Source: Pseudomonas sp. BMS12 (GTDB lineage Bacteria > Pseudomonadota > Gammaproteobacteria > Pseudomonadales > Pseudomonadaceae). Taken from it: a stretch of DNA of 64,000 nucleotides. A program made the translations under genes and the position numbers. The notes beneath the pieces are model-generated. The model was given only the letters and a program-made list of their open reading frames with translations, had not been told where the DNA came from and did no database searches. Below, piece by piece: positions 1 through 10,655 of this stretch (positions are counted from its first letter, which is position 1; each line of letters opens with the position of its first letter). The DNA lies in NCBI RefSeq assembly GCF_001592875.1, contig NZ_LSOF01000013.1:82898-146897 (forward strand), written 5' to 3'.

Positions 1-213
1 GACGGCGCCGAGCAGCAGGGCGCCGAGGCCGACGCCGAGGGTCAGCGCCAGCAGCGAGCCGGCCAGGCCCAGGCCGGGGGCGAGCAGGGCGCCGGCCTGC
101 AGCACCATCAGACCCATGCCCAGGGAGAACCACAGGGCGAGCAGGTCGCGGGCACCGAAGGCGCGCTCGGTGAGCGGTACGGCGAGGTTGGGGGAATAGT
201 TGGGCGTGTTCAT
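1..213 (-). CDS. cytX: NCS1-family permease, CytX-like (3' part outside window)
   Basis: Only the first 71 codons are present; the gene runs off the left edge. The translation starts MNTPNYSPNLAVPLTERAFG and then becomes a long hydrophobic stretch rich in Gly, Leu and Ala (residues about 24-71), typical of the first two membrane helices of the cytosine/purine/thiamin-precursor (NCS1) permeases. It lies 63 bases downstream of thiC on the same strand, where pseudomonads commonly carry cytX, a putative hydroxymethylpyrimidine transporter. A role in importing the pyrimidine precursor of thiamin is inferred from that context and from sharing the thiC riboswitch transcript. The start at 213 follows a weak AGAG ribosome site. 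Another NCS1 substrate is possible. Confidence 0.6.
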   Translation of the reverse strand, partial: MNTPNYSPNLAVPLTERAFGARDLLALWFSLGMGLMVLQAGALLAPGLGLAGSLLALTLGVGLGALLLGAV

Positions 214-276
214 TGTTGTTCTCTGCGGGAAATGCAAAGGCCCTGCGAACAGCGCGGGGCCCGGAGAGTACAGGGC

Positions 277-2356
<2,080 letters not shown>

Positions 2357-2368
2357 AGAACAGCCGGC

Positions 2369-2398
2369 AGTCTAATCAAGCCGAGTGGGGAACGCCAA
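2369..2398 (-). promoter_or_regulatory. Candidate sigma70 promoter for riboswitch-thiC
   Basis: On the reverse strand TTGGCG (2393-2398) and TAGACT (2369-2374) are separated by 18 bases, and the -10 lies just upstream of the aptamer. The boxes match the consensus only moderately, so this is a positional guess. Confidence 0.35.
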
Positions 2399-2549
2399 TC
2401 CTGCGGACGGAATGCGCTGCAACCGGTTATTGTTGCAGGAGAGCAACAAAGCTTGTCGCAAACTAAGCTGTGCTGGTGCTTCTGTTGCCTTGACCGGCGC
2501 GGGGCGCGCACTTAGCCTTGCCCGATTCCTCCCGTATCTAGGATTGATC

Positions 2550-3995
2550 ATGCTACGCAGACTCTCTCTGGCGCTCGCAGTAGCTGCTGCCTCTTCTGGA
2601 CTGGCCTGGGCCGACGACATTGCCCAGACGGGCAAGACCGACCTGGTCACCGTGTACAACGAAGCGGTGAAGAACAATGCCGACCTGGCTGCTGCCCGGG
2701 CCAACTACCAGGCCATCAGCGAAGTGGTGCCCCAGGCGCGTGCCGGTTTGCTGCCCAACCTTTCCGGTGGTGCCGACCTGACCAACACCAATACCCAGGT
2801 CGATACCCGCCTCGCCAATGACGTGGACGCGGATCGCAGTGGTCTGTCCTACCGCGCCAGCCTGTCGCAGCCGCTGTTCCGTGCCGATCGCTGGTTCCAG
2901 TTCCAGGCCGCCAAGGCCACGGACCAGCAGGCCGCCCTGCAGTTGTCCGCCACCGAGCAGAACCTGATTCTGCAGAGCGCCGAAACCTACTTCGCCGTCC
3001 TGCGTGCCCAGGACACCCTGGCCTCGACCAAGGCCGAGGAGGCGGCGTTCAAGCGTCAGCTGGATCAGGCCAATGAACGCTTCGACGTCGGTCTGTCGGA
3101 CAAGACCGACGTGCTGGAAGCCCAGGCCGGTTACGACACTGCTCGCGCCAACCGCATCCTCGCCCAGCGCGCCGTGGATGATGCCTTCCAGGCCCTGGTT
3201 ACCCTGACCACGCACGAATACAGCGCGCTGGAAGGCGTGAAGCACAGCCTGCCAGTGCTGGTGCCGACGCCAAACGACGCCAAGGCCTGGGTCGATACCG
3301 CTGCCCAGCAGAACCTCAATCTGCAGGCCAGCAATTACGCGGTGGACGCCGCAGAAGAAACCCTGCGTCAACGCAAGTCTGGCCATGCGCCGACCCTGGA
3401 TGCGGTCGCCAGCTACCAGAAGGGCGACAACGACTCCCTGGGTTTCAGCAACAACGACCTCTCCGCGCCCTATAACGGTGATGCCGAGCAGACCAGCATC
3501 GGCCTGCAGCTGAATATCCCGATCTACAGCGGCGGCCTGACCAGCTCGCAGGTGCGCGAGGCCTACCAGCGCCTGAGCCAGAGCGAGCAGGAGCGCGAAA
3601 GCCTGCGCCGCAAAGTGGTGGAGAACACCCGCAACCTGCACCGCGCGGTGAACACCGATGTGGAAACCGTGCAGGCCCGCAAGCAGTCGATCATCTCCAA
3701 CCAGAGCGCTCTGGAAGCCACCGAAATCGGCTACCAGGTCGGTACCCGCAACATCGTCGACGTGCTCGATGCCCAGCGTCAGCTGTACAGCTCGGTACGC
3801 AACTACAACGACGCGCGCTACGACTACATCCTCAACAACCTGCGTCTGAAGCAGGCCGCCGGCACCCTGGCGCCGGCGGATCTGCAAGCGCTGTCCGGCT
3901 TCCTCAAGCCGGACTACGACCCGGATAAGGACTTCCTGCCGCCGGATCTGGCCAAGGCCGCCGAGGCTCAGCTGCGCGGCAATTCGCAGTACTGA
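2550..3995 (+). CDS. tolC: TolC-family outer membrane channel protein
   Basis: This 481-residue protein is an outer membrane efflux/secretion channel of the TolC family, forming the trimeric exit duct for type I secretion and tripartite pumps. It begins with a clear Sec signal peptide (MLRRLSLALAVAAASSGLAWA), followed by the two repeated outer-membrane-factor domains (about 35-225 and 240-440); phrases such as SLSQPLF and NIVDVLDAQRQLY are characteristic. The ATG at 2550 is chosen because AGGA lies 8 bases before it and the signal peptide follows immediately; a longer reading upstream has no signal peptide. P. aeruginosa has the TolC homologue OpmH next to thiC, so this is probably the orthologue. 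It is monocistronic, ended by a strong terminator. Confidence 0.93.
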   Translation: MLRRLSLALAVAAASSGLAWADDIAQTGKTDLVTVYNEAVKNNADLAAARANYQAISEVVPQARAGLLPNLSGGADLTNTNTQVDTRLANDVDADRSGLSYRASLSQPLFRADRWFQFQAAKATDQQAALQLSATEQNLILQSAETYFAVLRAQDTLASTKAEEAAFKRQLDQANERFDVGLSDKTDVLEAQAGYDTARANRILAQRAVDDAFQALVTLTTHEYSALEGVKHSLPVLVPTPNDAKAWVDTAAQQNLNLQASNYAVDAAEETLRQRKSGHAPTLDAVASYQKGDNDSLGFSNNDLSAPYNGDAEQTSIGLQLNIPIYSGGLTSSQVREAYQRLSQSEQERESLRRKVVENTRNLHRAVNTDVETVQARKQSIISNQSALEATEIGYQVGTRNIVDVLDAQRQLYSSVRNYNDARYDYILNNLRLKQAAGTLAPADLQALSGFLKPDYDPDKDFLPPDLAKAAEAQLRGNSQY

Positions 3996-4010
3996 GACCA
4001 TCGCGTCGAC

Positions 4011-4038
4011 AAGCCCCGCCCAGTGCGGGGCTTTTTGT
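4011..4038 (+). terminator. Intrinsic terminator after tolC
   Basis: The hairpin AGCCCCGC-CCAGT-GCGGGGCT is followed immediately by a run of T, 16 bases after the tolC stop codon. It is a textbook rho-independent terminator. Confidence 0.93.
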
Positions 4039-4139
4039 TTCTATACTGGCATCTGGCCTGCGCCTTGCTTCGGTTACAGCTTTTTCAAGCGCGGCCGATG
4101 CACAGGCATGGGGTCGTCTGACCGGAAGGAGTCATCGCA

Positions 4140-6074
4140 GTGTCCGTTCTGTTTTCGCTGTTGCGTAGCCGCTTGCTGCGCCCGGTATTCATTGCCCTGG
4201 GCTTGGCGATGCTGGCCCAAGTGGGGGTGGCGGTCTGGCTGACCCGTGCCACTGTCGATGGGTTGGTGCAGGATCTGACCCAGCGCCTGGGTAGCGAGAG
4301 CCAGCGCCTGGCCGATGAGCTGGGGAGTGCCGAGGCGGAGATGCGCAGTGGCCTGGCTGCGCTGTCCAGCAACACTCGCGAGCGCCTGGGTAGCGGCCTT
4401 ACCGCTCAGCTCAAGAGCGAGCAGGGGCAGATGCGTCAGGTGCTGGAGGCAAATCTCAAGCAGTCCGGCAACTCCATTGCGCAGATGCTTGCCGGCGTGG
4501 CGCCGAAGGCTATCTGGGATAACGATGCGCCGGCCCTGACCGCGCTGACCCGCATCGTCCAGCGCGATCCGGCGGTGCTCTTCGCCGTGTTCTACGACGC
4601 CGAGGGCAAGCGTCTGACCCGCAACTTCGACCGCAGCAACCCGCGAGTGCGCGAGCTGATCGCCGCCGGCCAGGGTAAGACCGGCCTGGACAAGTTGGTA
4701 GATGGTGCTTCGCGCGACCCCAAGGTTTATCTGATCGAGACCGAAATCAACCCGATGGGCTCACCCATCGGCAAGGTTCAGTTGGGCATGGCGCTGGACG
4801 GTGTGGAGCAGGAGCTGGAGGCGCTGGACAGTCGCTTCGCTGCGTTGGTCGGCAGTGCCGGCGAGCTGGTCGACAAGAGTCTCTCTGGTGCCGCTCAGGA
4901 AAGCACCCAGGCGTTGCAGCAGCGTCTGCGGTCGGCAGAGAAAGCCACCACTGAGATGGCGCGCAATGGTAGCGAAACGGTACAGCAGGCTGCTGCCAGT
5001 CTGCGTTGGCGTATCGCCACTGGTCTCTTGATTGTCGGTCTGCTGACCCTGGCGGCTGTGGCGCTGGTGCTGGGCTGGCGGGTGCTCAGCCGCTTGCAGC
5101 TGCTGATCGCCGCGCTCAAGGATCTGGCGGCCGGCGAGGGTGACCTGACGCGTCGAGTGCAGCTGGACAGCCGCGACGAGGCGGGGGAGATGGCGGCGGC
5201 GGTCAATCAGTTCATCGCCAAGCTGCAGCCCATCGTGCGTGAGGCGGGGGAAGTGGCCCAGCGTACCGGCGAGGAAATCCGCAGCCTGGCCCAGCGCAGT
5301 GCCGCGGCCGAGGCGGCGGCCGGGCGTCAGCGCGACGAGGTGGCGGGCAGTCTGCAGGCGCTGGAGGAAATGGCCGCTGCCGCGCAGGCCGAAAGCCAGG
5401 CCATGCACGACGCTCAGCAGCGCGTGGTGGCCATTCGTCAGGCCGCCCATGAGAACGCGGCGATTGCCGCCAAGGTTGGCGGGCTGATTGAGGCGCTGGT
5501 GGCGCGGGTGGAGAATGGTTCGGCGGTGATCGAGAAGCTGGCCAAGCAGAGTGAGCAGATCGAGGTGGTGCTGACGGTGATCCAGTCCATCGCCGAGCAG
5601 ACCAACCTGCTCGCGTTGAACGCCGCCATCGAGGCGGCGCGTGCCGGAGAAAGCGGTCGTGGTTTCGCCGTGGTGGCCGACGAGGTGCGTGCCCTGGCCA
5701 GCAAGACCCAACAATCGACCGGCGATATTCAGGCGCACATTACCGCTCTGCAGCAAGGTGCGCGCGAGGCGGTGGCGGTAATAGGTCAGGCCGGCGGCCA
5801 GGCGGCCGAAGGTCTGCAGGCCTTGCGTGACAGTGCGCGTCTGCAGCAGTCCGTGCAGGCGTCGGTGGATGAGGTTCACGGCGCCATCGATGCGGCGACT
5901 CGCTCGGCGGCGCATCAGGCCGATGGTGCCAGCGCGGTGCGTGGTCGGGTCGAAGTGATCCACAGCGAGGCGCAGCGCGCGGCCAAGGCGGTTGGCGAGA
6001 CTGCGGCCAGTGGGCGTGTGGTGGATGGGCTGGTGAGTCAGCTCAAGGCCAGCTTCGCTCAGTTCAAGGTGTGA
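4140..6074 (+). CDS. Methyl-accepting chemotaxis protein (chemoreceptor)
   Basis: The 644-residue product has the layout of a membrane chemoreceptor: a first helix at about 14-34, a periplasmic region to about 295 whose last third looks like coiled coil, a second helix at about 296-316, a HAMP linker to about 370 and a cytoplasmic signalling domain to the end. The kinase-contact hairpin tip reads [19 protein letters not shown] and is followed by [15 protein letters not shown]. It should relay a periplasmic signal to CheA/CheW. I do not recognise the periplasmic sensor, so the ligand is unknown. The start is GTG at 4140, supported by GGAAGGA 10 bases upstream. No che genes are nearby, so it is an orphan receptor. 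Confidence 0.92.
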   Translation: MSVLFSLLRSRLLRPVFIALGLAMLAQVGVAVWLTRATVDGLVQDLTQRLGSESQRLADELGSAEAEMRSGLAALSSNTRERLGSGLTAQLKSEQGQMRQVLEANLKQSGNSIAQMLAGVAPKAIWDNDAPALTALTRIVQRDPAVLFAVFYDAEGKRLTRNFDRSNPRVRELIAAGQGKTGLDKLVDGASRDPKVYLIETEINPMGSPIGKVQLGMALDGVEQELEALDSRFAALVGSAGELVDKSLSGAAQESTQALQQRLRSAEKATTEMARNGSETVQQAAASLRWRIATGLLIVGLLTLAAVALVLGWRVLSRLQLLIAALKDLAAGEGDLTRRVQLDSRDEAGEMAAAVNQFIAKLQPIVREAGEVAQRTGEEIRSLAQRSAAAEAAAGRQRDEVAGSLQALEEMAAAAQAESQAMHDAQQRVVAIRQAAHENAAIAAKVGGLIEALVARVENGSAVIEKLAKQSEQIEVVLTVIQSIAEQTNLLALNAAIEAARAGESGRGFAVVADEVRALASKTQQSTGDIQAHITALQQGAREAVAVIGQAGGQAAEGLQALRDSARLQQSVQASVDEVHGAIDAATRSAAHQADGASAVRGRVEVIHSEAQRAAKAVGETAASGRVVDGLVSQLKASFAQFKV

Positions 6075-6135
6075 CGTATAAGTGTGGTGGGGCGGTACGG
6101 GCCGCTCCACTGGCAGATTTTCAGGTGTCAGAAAC

Positions 6136-6166
6136 GACAAAACCGAGCCAGAGGCTCGGTTTTGTC
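6136..6166. terminator. Bidirectional terminator between chemoreceptor and tRNA-Leu
   Basis: A perfect 14-base inverted repeat (GACAAAACCGAGCC / GGCTCGGTTTTGTC) with a 3-base loop lies between two convergent transcripts. Because the stem begins with A and ends with T, it presents a U tract in both directions and can end both the chemoreceptor mRNA and the tRNA transcript. Confidence 0.88.
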
Positions 6167-6174
6167 TTGAAGAG

Positions 6175-6261
6175 TGGTGCCCAGGAGAAGACTCGAACTT
6201 CCACGGTGTTGCCACCGCTAGGACCTGAACCTAGTGCGTCTACCAATTCCGCCACCTGGGC
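6175..6261 (-). tRNA. tRNA-Leu (anticodon CAG)
   Basis: On the reverse strand the sequence begins GCCCAGGTGGCGGAATTGG and ends CCTGGGCACCA, giving a perfect 7-base acceptor stem, the discriminator A and an encoded CCA. The anticodon arm is CTAGG-TTCAGGT-CCTAG with CAG at the anticodon, reading CUG, by far the commonest leucine codon in this window. A long variable arm precedes the T arm (GTTCGAGTC), as expected of class II tRNA-Leu. A leucine tRNA upstream of rnr also occurs in P. aeruginosa. Confidence 0.97.
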
Positions 6262-6325
6262 ACGGGAAACAATGATTACTCATCCGCTTCCGTGTTACAA
6301 CGTCTCAGCAACGCTGTGGGCGCGA

Positions 6326-6354
6326 ACTATACGGACGACGTTTTTCCTTGTAAA
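6326..6354 (-). promoter_or_regulatory. Sigma70 promoter of tRNA-Leu
   Basis: Read on the reverse strand, TTTACA (6349-6354) and TATAGT (6326-6331) are 17 bases apart, and a GC-rich discriminator (TCGCGCCC) follows the -10, as in stringently controlled stable-RNA promoters. It lies about 65 bases before the mature tRNA 5' end. Confidence 0.8.
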
Positions 6355-6460
6355 CCCCTGACGCCGAAAAAATTATTGTCGCGGGAAAAGCTGACCCTCG
6401 GTGCCGTTTCGCGCTTCAATAGACAGAAGGCAATCCTATGCATAAAGGTATTTTCATTTA

Positions 6461-8965
6461 ATGGCCGATTGGCAATCCCTCGATCCAGAGGCCGCCCGCG
6501 AGGCGGAAAAGTACGAAAACCCCATCCCCAGCCGTGAGCTGATTCTCCAGCACCTGTCCGAGCGCGGTTCGCCTGCGGCTCGTGAAGAACTGGTGGAAGA
6601 GTTCGGGTTGACCACCGACGAGCAGCTCGAAGCGCTGCGTCGTCGCCTGCGCGCCATGGAGCGCGACGGCCAGCTTATCTATACCCGCCGCGGCACTTAC
6701 GCGCCGGTAGACAAGCTCGATCTGATTCGTGGCCGCATCAGCGGTCACCGCGACGGCTTCGGTTTCCTGATTCCCGACGATGGCAGCGACGACCTGTTCC
6801 TCAGTCCGGCGCAGATGCGTCTGGTGTTCGATGGCGACCGCGCGCTGGCGCGGGTATCCGGCCTCGATCGCCGTGGCCGCCGCGAGGGTGCGCTGGTCGA
6901 AGTGATCGAGCGGGCCCACGAGACCATAGTCGGGCGCTATTTCGAGGAGGCCGGCATCGGCTTCGTCGAGGCGGACAACCCGAAGATCCAGCAGGAAGTG
7001 CTGGTGACGCCGGGTCGTACCGGCGGCGCCAAGATCGGTCAGTTCGTCGCGATCAAGATCACCCACTGGCCTACCGCGCGCTTCCAGCCGCAGGGCGATA
7101 TCGTCGAGGTGATCGGCAACTATATGGCGCCGGGCATGGAAATCGATGTGGCGCTGCGCAGCTACGACATCCCGCATGTTTGGCCCGAGGCTGTGGTTAA
7201 GGAAGCGCGCAAGCTCAAGTCCGAAGTGGAAGAGAAGGATAAGGAGAATCGCGTCGACCTGCGCCACCTGCCGTTCGTCACCATTGACGGCGAGGATGCC
7301 CGCGACTTCGACGACGCCGTGTACTGCGAGAAGAACAGCAGCCGCTGGAAGCTGTTCTCCGGTGGTTGGAAGCTGTATGTCGCCATCGCCGACGTGTCGA
7401 GCTACGTGAAAGTCGGTTCGGCGCTGGACGAGGAGGCGCAGAAACGCGGCAACTCGGTGTACTTCCCCGAGCGGGTGGTGCCGATGCTGCCGGAGGAGCT
7501 GTCCAACGGCTTGTGCTCGCTGAATCCGCATGTCGATCGCCTGGCCATGGTCTGCGAAATGAGCATGTCGAAGAGCGGCGAGCTGCTCGACTATCAGTTC
7601 TACGAGGCCGTGATTCACTCCCATGCGCGCCTGACCTACAACAAGGTCAGCTACATGTTGGAGCAGCCGAAGAGTAGCGAAGGCAAGTCCCTGCGTGAGG
7701 AGTACAAGGAGGTGCTGCCGCACCTCAAGCAGCTCTATTCGCTGTACCAGGTGCTGCTGGCAGCGCGACATGAGCGTGGCGCCATCGACTTCGAGACCCA
7801 GGAGACGCGCATCGTCTTCGGTAGTGGGCGCAAGATCGCCGAGATTCGTCCGACCCAGCGCAACGACGCACACAAGCTGATCGAGGAATGCATGCTGGCG
7901 GCCAACGTCGCGACTGCGCGCTTCATGCTGGATCACTCGATTCCTTCGCTGTACCGCGTGCACGATGGCCCGCCGGCCGAGCGCGTTGAGAAGCTCAAGG
8001 CTTTTCTCGGTGAGCTGGGCCTGGCCCTGCACAAGGGCAAGGAAGGGCCGAAGCCGAAGGACTACCAGAAGCTGCTAGCCAGCATCCAGGAGCGCCCGGA
8101 CTTCCACCTGATCCAGACCGTGATGCTGCGCTCGTTGAGTCAGGCGGTGTACAGCGCCGACAACAACGGCCACTTCGGTCTCAACTACGAGGCCTACACC
8201 CACTTCACTTCGCCGATCCGCCGTTACCCGGACCTGCTGGTGCATCGCGCGATTCGCAGCGTGATCCGCTCCAAGCGCGAAACCAAGCATGTGCAGCGCG
8301 CCGGTGCGGCGAGCATGCCCAAGGCGCGCATCTACCCGTACGACGAGGCGGCGCTGGAGCAGCTCGGTGAGCAGTGCTCGATGACCGAGCGCCGCGCCGA
8401 CGAGGCCACCCGCGACGTGGTCAATTGGCTCAAGTGCGAGTTCATGCAGGATCGCGTCGGCGAGACCTTCGAAGGCGTGATCACGGCGGCGACCGGTTTC
8501 GGCATCTTCGTCGAGCTGAAGGACATCTATGTCGAAGGCCTGGTGCACGTCACTGCGCTGCCGGCGGACTACTACCACTTCGATCCCGTGCATCACCGTC
8601 TCGCGGGCGAGCGCAGTGGCCGCAGCTTCCGTCTGGGCGACAGCGTCGAGGTCAAGGTCATGCGCGTCGACCTGGACGAGCGCAAGATCGATTTCGAACT
8701 GGCCGAAGGCAAGGCCGACAAGGCGCCAGCAGGGCGTGGTCGTGCCGGTGTGGGTGCTCGCAAGGGCTCGGCGTCCAAGGCGCTGGGCGTGGGCAATACC
8801 GATGTGCAGAAGAGCCGTGACGTGAAAAAGGCCCTGCTCGATGGTGCCAAGAAGGGTTCCGGCAAGGGTGGGGCGGCAGGCAAGGCCTCCGGTCACCGCA
8901 AAGGCGCCCCGAAGGCCGGTTCCCCGGCCGGAGGCAAGCCGGGCAAGCCCAAGGCGAAGCGATGA
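6461..8965 (+). CDS. rnr: Ribonuclease R
   Basis: RNase R is the processive 3'-to-5' exoribonuclease that degrades structured RNA and takes part in rRNA quality control and trans-translation. The 834-residue product has an N-terminal winged-helix domain (about 10-65), two cold-shock OB folds (about 70-235), the RNB catalytic domain with the metal-binding motif DGEDARDFDDAVYC (about 274-287), an S1 domain (about 665-745) and a Lys/Gly-rich tail from about 750. The order and basic tail separate it from RNase II. ATG at 6461 is preceded by AAAGGT about 13 bases upstream. It overlaps rlmB by 4 bases, as in P. aeruginosa and E. coli. Confidence 0.97.
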   Translation: MADWQSLDPEAAREAEKYENPIPSRELILQHLSERGSPAAREELVEEFGLTTDEQLEALRRRLRAMERDGQLIYTRRGTYAPVDKLDLIRGRISGHRDGFGFLIPDDGSDDLFLSPAQMRLVFDGDRALARVSGLDRRGRREGALVEVIERAHETIVGRYFEEAGIGFVEADNPKIQQEVLVTPGRTGGAKIGQFVAIKITHWPTARFQPQGDIVEVIGNYMAPGMEIDVALRSYDIPHVWPEAVVKEARKLKSEVEEKDKENRVDLRHLPFVTIDGEDARDFDDAVYCEKNSSRWKLFSGGWKLYVAIADVSSYVKVGSALDEEAQKRGNSVYFPERVVPMLPEELSNGLCSLNPHVDRLAMVCEMSMSKSGELLDYQFYEAVIHSHARLTYNKVSYMLEQPKSSEGKSLREEYKEVLPHLKQLYSLYQVLLAARHERGAIDFETQETRIVFGSGRKIAEIRPTQRNDAHKLIEECMLAANVATARFMLDHSIPSLYRVHDGPPAERVEKLKAFLGELGLALHKGKEGPKPKDYQKLLASIQERPDFHLIQTVMLRSLSQAVYSADNNGHFGLNYEAYTHFTSPIRRYPDLLVHRAIRSVIRSKRETKHVQRAGAASMPKARIYPYDEAALEQLGEQCSMTERRADEATRDVVNWLKCEFMQDRVGETFEGVITAATGFGIFVELKDIYVEGLVHVTALPADYYHFDPVHHRLAGERSGRSFRLGDSVEVKVMRVDLDERKIDFELAEGKADKAPAGRGRAGVGARKGSASKALGVGNTDVQKSRDVKKALLDGAKKGSGKGGAAGKASGHRKGAPKAGSPAGGKPGKPKAKR

Positions 8966-9714
8966 GTCAGCTGGAAAAGGTCTACGGCGTACATGCCGTC
9001 GAGGCGCTACTGCGCCATCATCCAAAACGGGTCAAACAGCTGTGGCTGGCCGAGAGTCGCAGTGCTCCGCGGGTGCAGGCCTTGCTCGAACTGGCCGGGC
9101 AGCACCGTGTGCCGGTCGGGCACAAGGAGCGCCAGGAGCTGGACGAGTGGGCCGAGGGCGTGCACCAGGGCGTGGTCGCCGAGGTCAGTCCGAGCCAGGT
9201 GTGGGGCGAGAACATGCTCGACGAGCTGCTCGAGCGTGGCGAAGGTCCGGCGCTGCTGCTGGTGCTGGATGGCGTGACCGATCCGCACAACCTCGGCGCC
9301 TGCCTGCGCACCGCCGATGCGGCAGGCGCTCAGGCGGTGATCGTGCCCAAAGACAAGTCAGCCACGCTGAATGCCACGGTGCGCAAGGTGGCTTGCGGTG
9401 CCGCCGAGGTGATCCCTCTGGTGGCAGTGACCAACCTGGCGCGTACGCTGGAAAAGCTGCAGAAGAAAGGCCTGTGGATCGTCGGTACTGCTGGTGAGGT
9501 CGATCAGGAGCTGTATCAGCTGGATATGACCGGCCCGACGGTGCTGGTCATGGGTGCCGAAGGCAAGGGCATGCGCCGCCTGACCCGCGAACACTGCGAC
9601 TATCTGGTGAAGCTGCCCATGAGCGGCAGTGTCAGCAGTCTGAATGTCTCGGTTGCCACCGGCGTCTGCCTGTTCGAGGCGGTGCGCCAGCGCCAGGCTG
9701 CGCGCAAGGCGTAG
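8962..9714 (+). CDS. rlmB: 23S rRNA (guanosine-2251-2'-O)-methyltransferase RlmB
   Basis: RlmB is a SPOUT methyltransferase that 2'-O-methylates G2251 in the peptidyl-transferase P loop of 23S rRNA. The 250 residues comprise an N-terminal L30e-like substrate-binding domain (about 1-80) and the trefoil-knot SPOUT domain. Knot motifs are visible: NLGACLRTADAAGAQAVI (about 110-128), VLVMGAEGKGMRRL (about 194-207) and LNVSVATGVCLFE near the C terminus. The start overlaps the rnr stop (ATGA), implying translational coupling. Confidence 0.95.
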   Translation: MSQLEKVYGVHAVEALLRHHPKRVKQLWLAESRSAPRVQALLELAGQHRVPVGHKERQELDEWAEGVHQGVVAEVSPSQVWGENMLDELLERGEGPALLLVLDGVTDPHNLGACLRTADAAGAQAVIVPKDKSATLNATVRKVACGAAEVIPLVAVTNLARTLEKLQKKGLWIVGTAGEVDQELYQLDMTGPTVLVMGAEGKGMRRLTREHCDYLVKLPMSGSVSSLNVSVATGVCLFEAVRQRQAARKA

Positions 9715-9731
9715 TCAGGTGCGCATAGCTT

Positions 9732-9762
9732 GCAAAGCCGCGCCGATGCGGGCGGGCTTTGC
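9732..9762 (+). terminator. Weak hairpin after rlmB, possible terminator
   Basis: GCAAAGCC (9732-9739) pairs with GGCTTTGC (9755-9762) around a GC-rich, partly paired interior, 18 bases after the rlmB stop. There is no proper T run, so it may attenuate rather than terminate. Confidence 0.4.
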
Positions 9763-9797
9763 TCGGTTAGCGCTGTTCAAATAATCACCAATTTGCC

Positions 9798-9826
9798 TTG
9801 CGTGCGGCAGGGGGCTTCTCTAGAAT
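9798..9826 (+). promoter_or_regulatory. Sigma70 promoter of the rpsF operon
   Basis: TTGCGT (9798-9803) and TAGAAT (9821-9826) are spaced by exactly 17 bases, followed by a GC-rich discriminator (GTCGCCCC). It lies about 120 bases before rpsF and leaves a long structured leader. Confidence 0.72.
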
Positions 9827-9833
9827 GTCGCCC

Positions 9834-9945
9834 CTTGCCGTAACGGCAGGCGCGCACGCGCCCTCGCTTCGGCAAGCAAAAACGAGTCATTCACTCCTTG
9901 CCTGACCACCTTCTGTTGGCAGGCTACAACCCGTAAGGAGCATTC
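9834..9945 (+). promoter_or_regulatory. Structured rpsF leader, candidate S6:S18 autoregulatory site
   Basis: The leader contains a GCCGTAACGGC hairpin, a GGCGCG/CGCGCC pairing and, just before the ribosome site, a bulged stem GCCTG-A-CCA / TGG-CAGGC (9900-9924) followed by CTACAACCCGTAAGGAG. Many bacteria carry an S6:S18-binding RNA motif at this place that represses rpsF-rpsR translation. The position fits and a CCG lies next to the stem, but I have not aligned it to the known consensus. Confidence 0.4.
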
Positions 9946-10359
9946 ATGCGTCATTACGAAATCATCTTTCTGGTTCACCCGGACCAGAGCGAGCAAGTCG
10001 GCGGCATGGTCGAGCGTTACACCAAGCTGATCGAAGAAGACGGCGGCAAAATCCACCGCCTGGAAGATTGGGGCCGTCGTCAACTGGCCTACGCCATCAA
10101 CAACGTTCACAAGGCTCACTACGTGATGCTGAACGTTGAGTGCAGCGGCAAGGCCCTGGCCGAGCTGGAAGACAACTTCCGCTACAACGACGCCGTGATC
10201 CGTAACCTGATCATCCGCCGCGACGAAGCCGTTACCGGTCAGTCCGAGATGCTCAAGGCCGAAGAAAACCGCAGCGAGCGCCGCGAGCGCCGTGATCGCG
10301 TTGAAACCGACTCCGCCGAAGGCGAAGAAAGTGACAACAGCGACAACGCTGACGAGTAA
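9946..10359 (+). CDS. rpsF: 30S ribosomal protein S6
   Basis: S6 binds the central domain of 16S rRNA together with S18. The 137-residue product starts [17 protein letters not shown] and contains the typical core ([25 protein letters not shown]), followed by an acidic, charged C-terminal tail (about 105-137) ending NSDNADE. Such a tail is the region modified by RimK-type glutamylation in E. coli, though this one does not end in Glu-Glu. A strong AAGGAG lies 8 bases before the ATG. First gene of the rpsF-rpsR-membrane gene-rplI unit. Confidence 0.97.
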   Translation: MRHYEIIFLVHPDQSEQVGGMVERYTKLIEEDGGKIHRLEDWGRRQLAYAINNVHKAHYVMLNVECSGKALAELEDNFRYNDAVIRNLIIRRDEAVTGQSEMLKAEENRSERRERRDRVETDSAEGEESDNSDNADE

Positions 10360-10387
10360 TCCACGGATCTATTGAGGAGCCACATTC

Positions 10388-10618
10388 ATGGCACGTTTCT
10401 TCCGTCGTCGTAAATTCTGCCGTTTCACCGCTGAAGGCGTGAAAGAGATCGACTTCAAGGATCTCAACACCCTGAAGGCCTACGTTTCTGAAACCGGCAA
10501 GATCGTTCCTAGCCGTATCACCGGTACCAAGGCCAAGTACCAGCGTCAGCTGGCTGTCGCTATCAAGCGCGCCCGCTACCTGGCCCTGCTGCCCTACACC
10601 GACAGCCACGGCCGTTGA
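10388..10618 (+). CDS. rpsR: 30S ribosomal protein S18
   Basis: The 76-residue product ([20 protein letters not shown]) is the S18 partner of S6 in the small-subunit platform. Basic residues cluster at the N terminus, and the family motif [20 protein letters not shown] is present. The start has a GAGGAG ribosome site 10 bases upstream, and the gene follows rpsF after 28 bases. Confidence 0.98.
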   Translation: MARFFRRRKFCRFTAEGVKEIDFKDLNTLKAYVSETGKIVPSRITGTKAKYQRQLAVAIKRARYLALLPYTDSHGR

Positions 10619-10655
10619 GAACAGATCGTCGACACAGTTGTAAGGGATAAATCGC

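Noticed and set aside
2385..2549. N-terminal extension of tolC
   Set aside because: The extra residues precede a clear signal peptide and lie in the promoter region; the ATG at 2550 has its own ribosome site.
2553..4001. Reverse-strand frame of 482 codons opposite tolC
   Set aside because: Antisense shadow of tolC with low-complexity composition.
4085..4375. Reverse-strand 96-codon frame before the chemoreceptor
   Set aside because: Mostly antisense to the chemoreceptor N terminus, with no homology signal.
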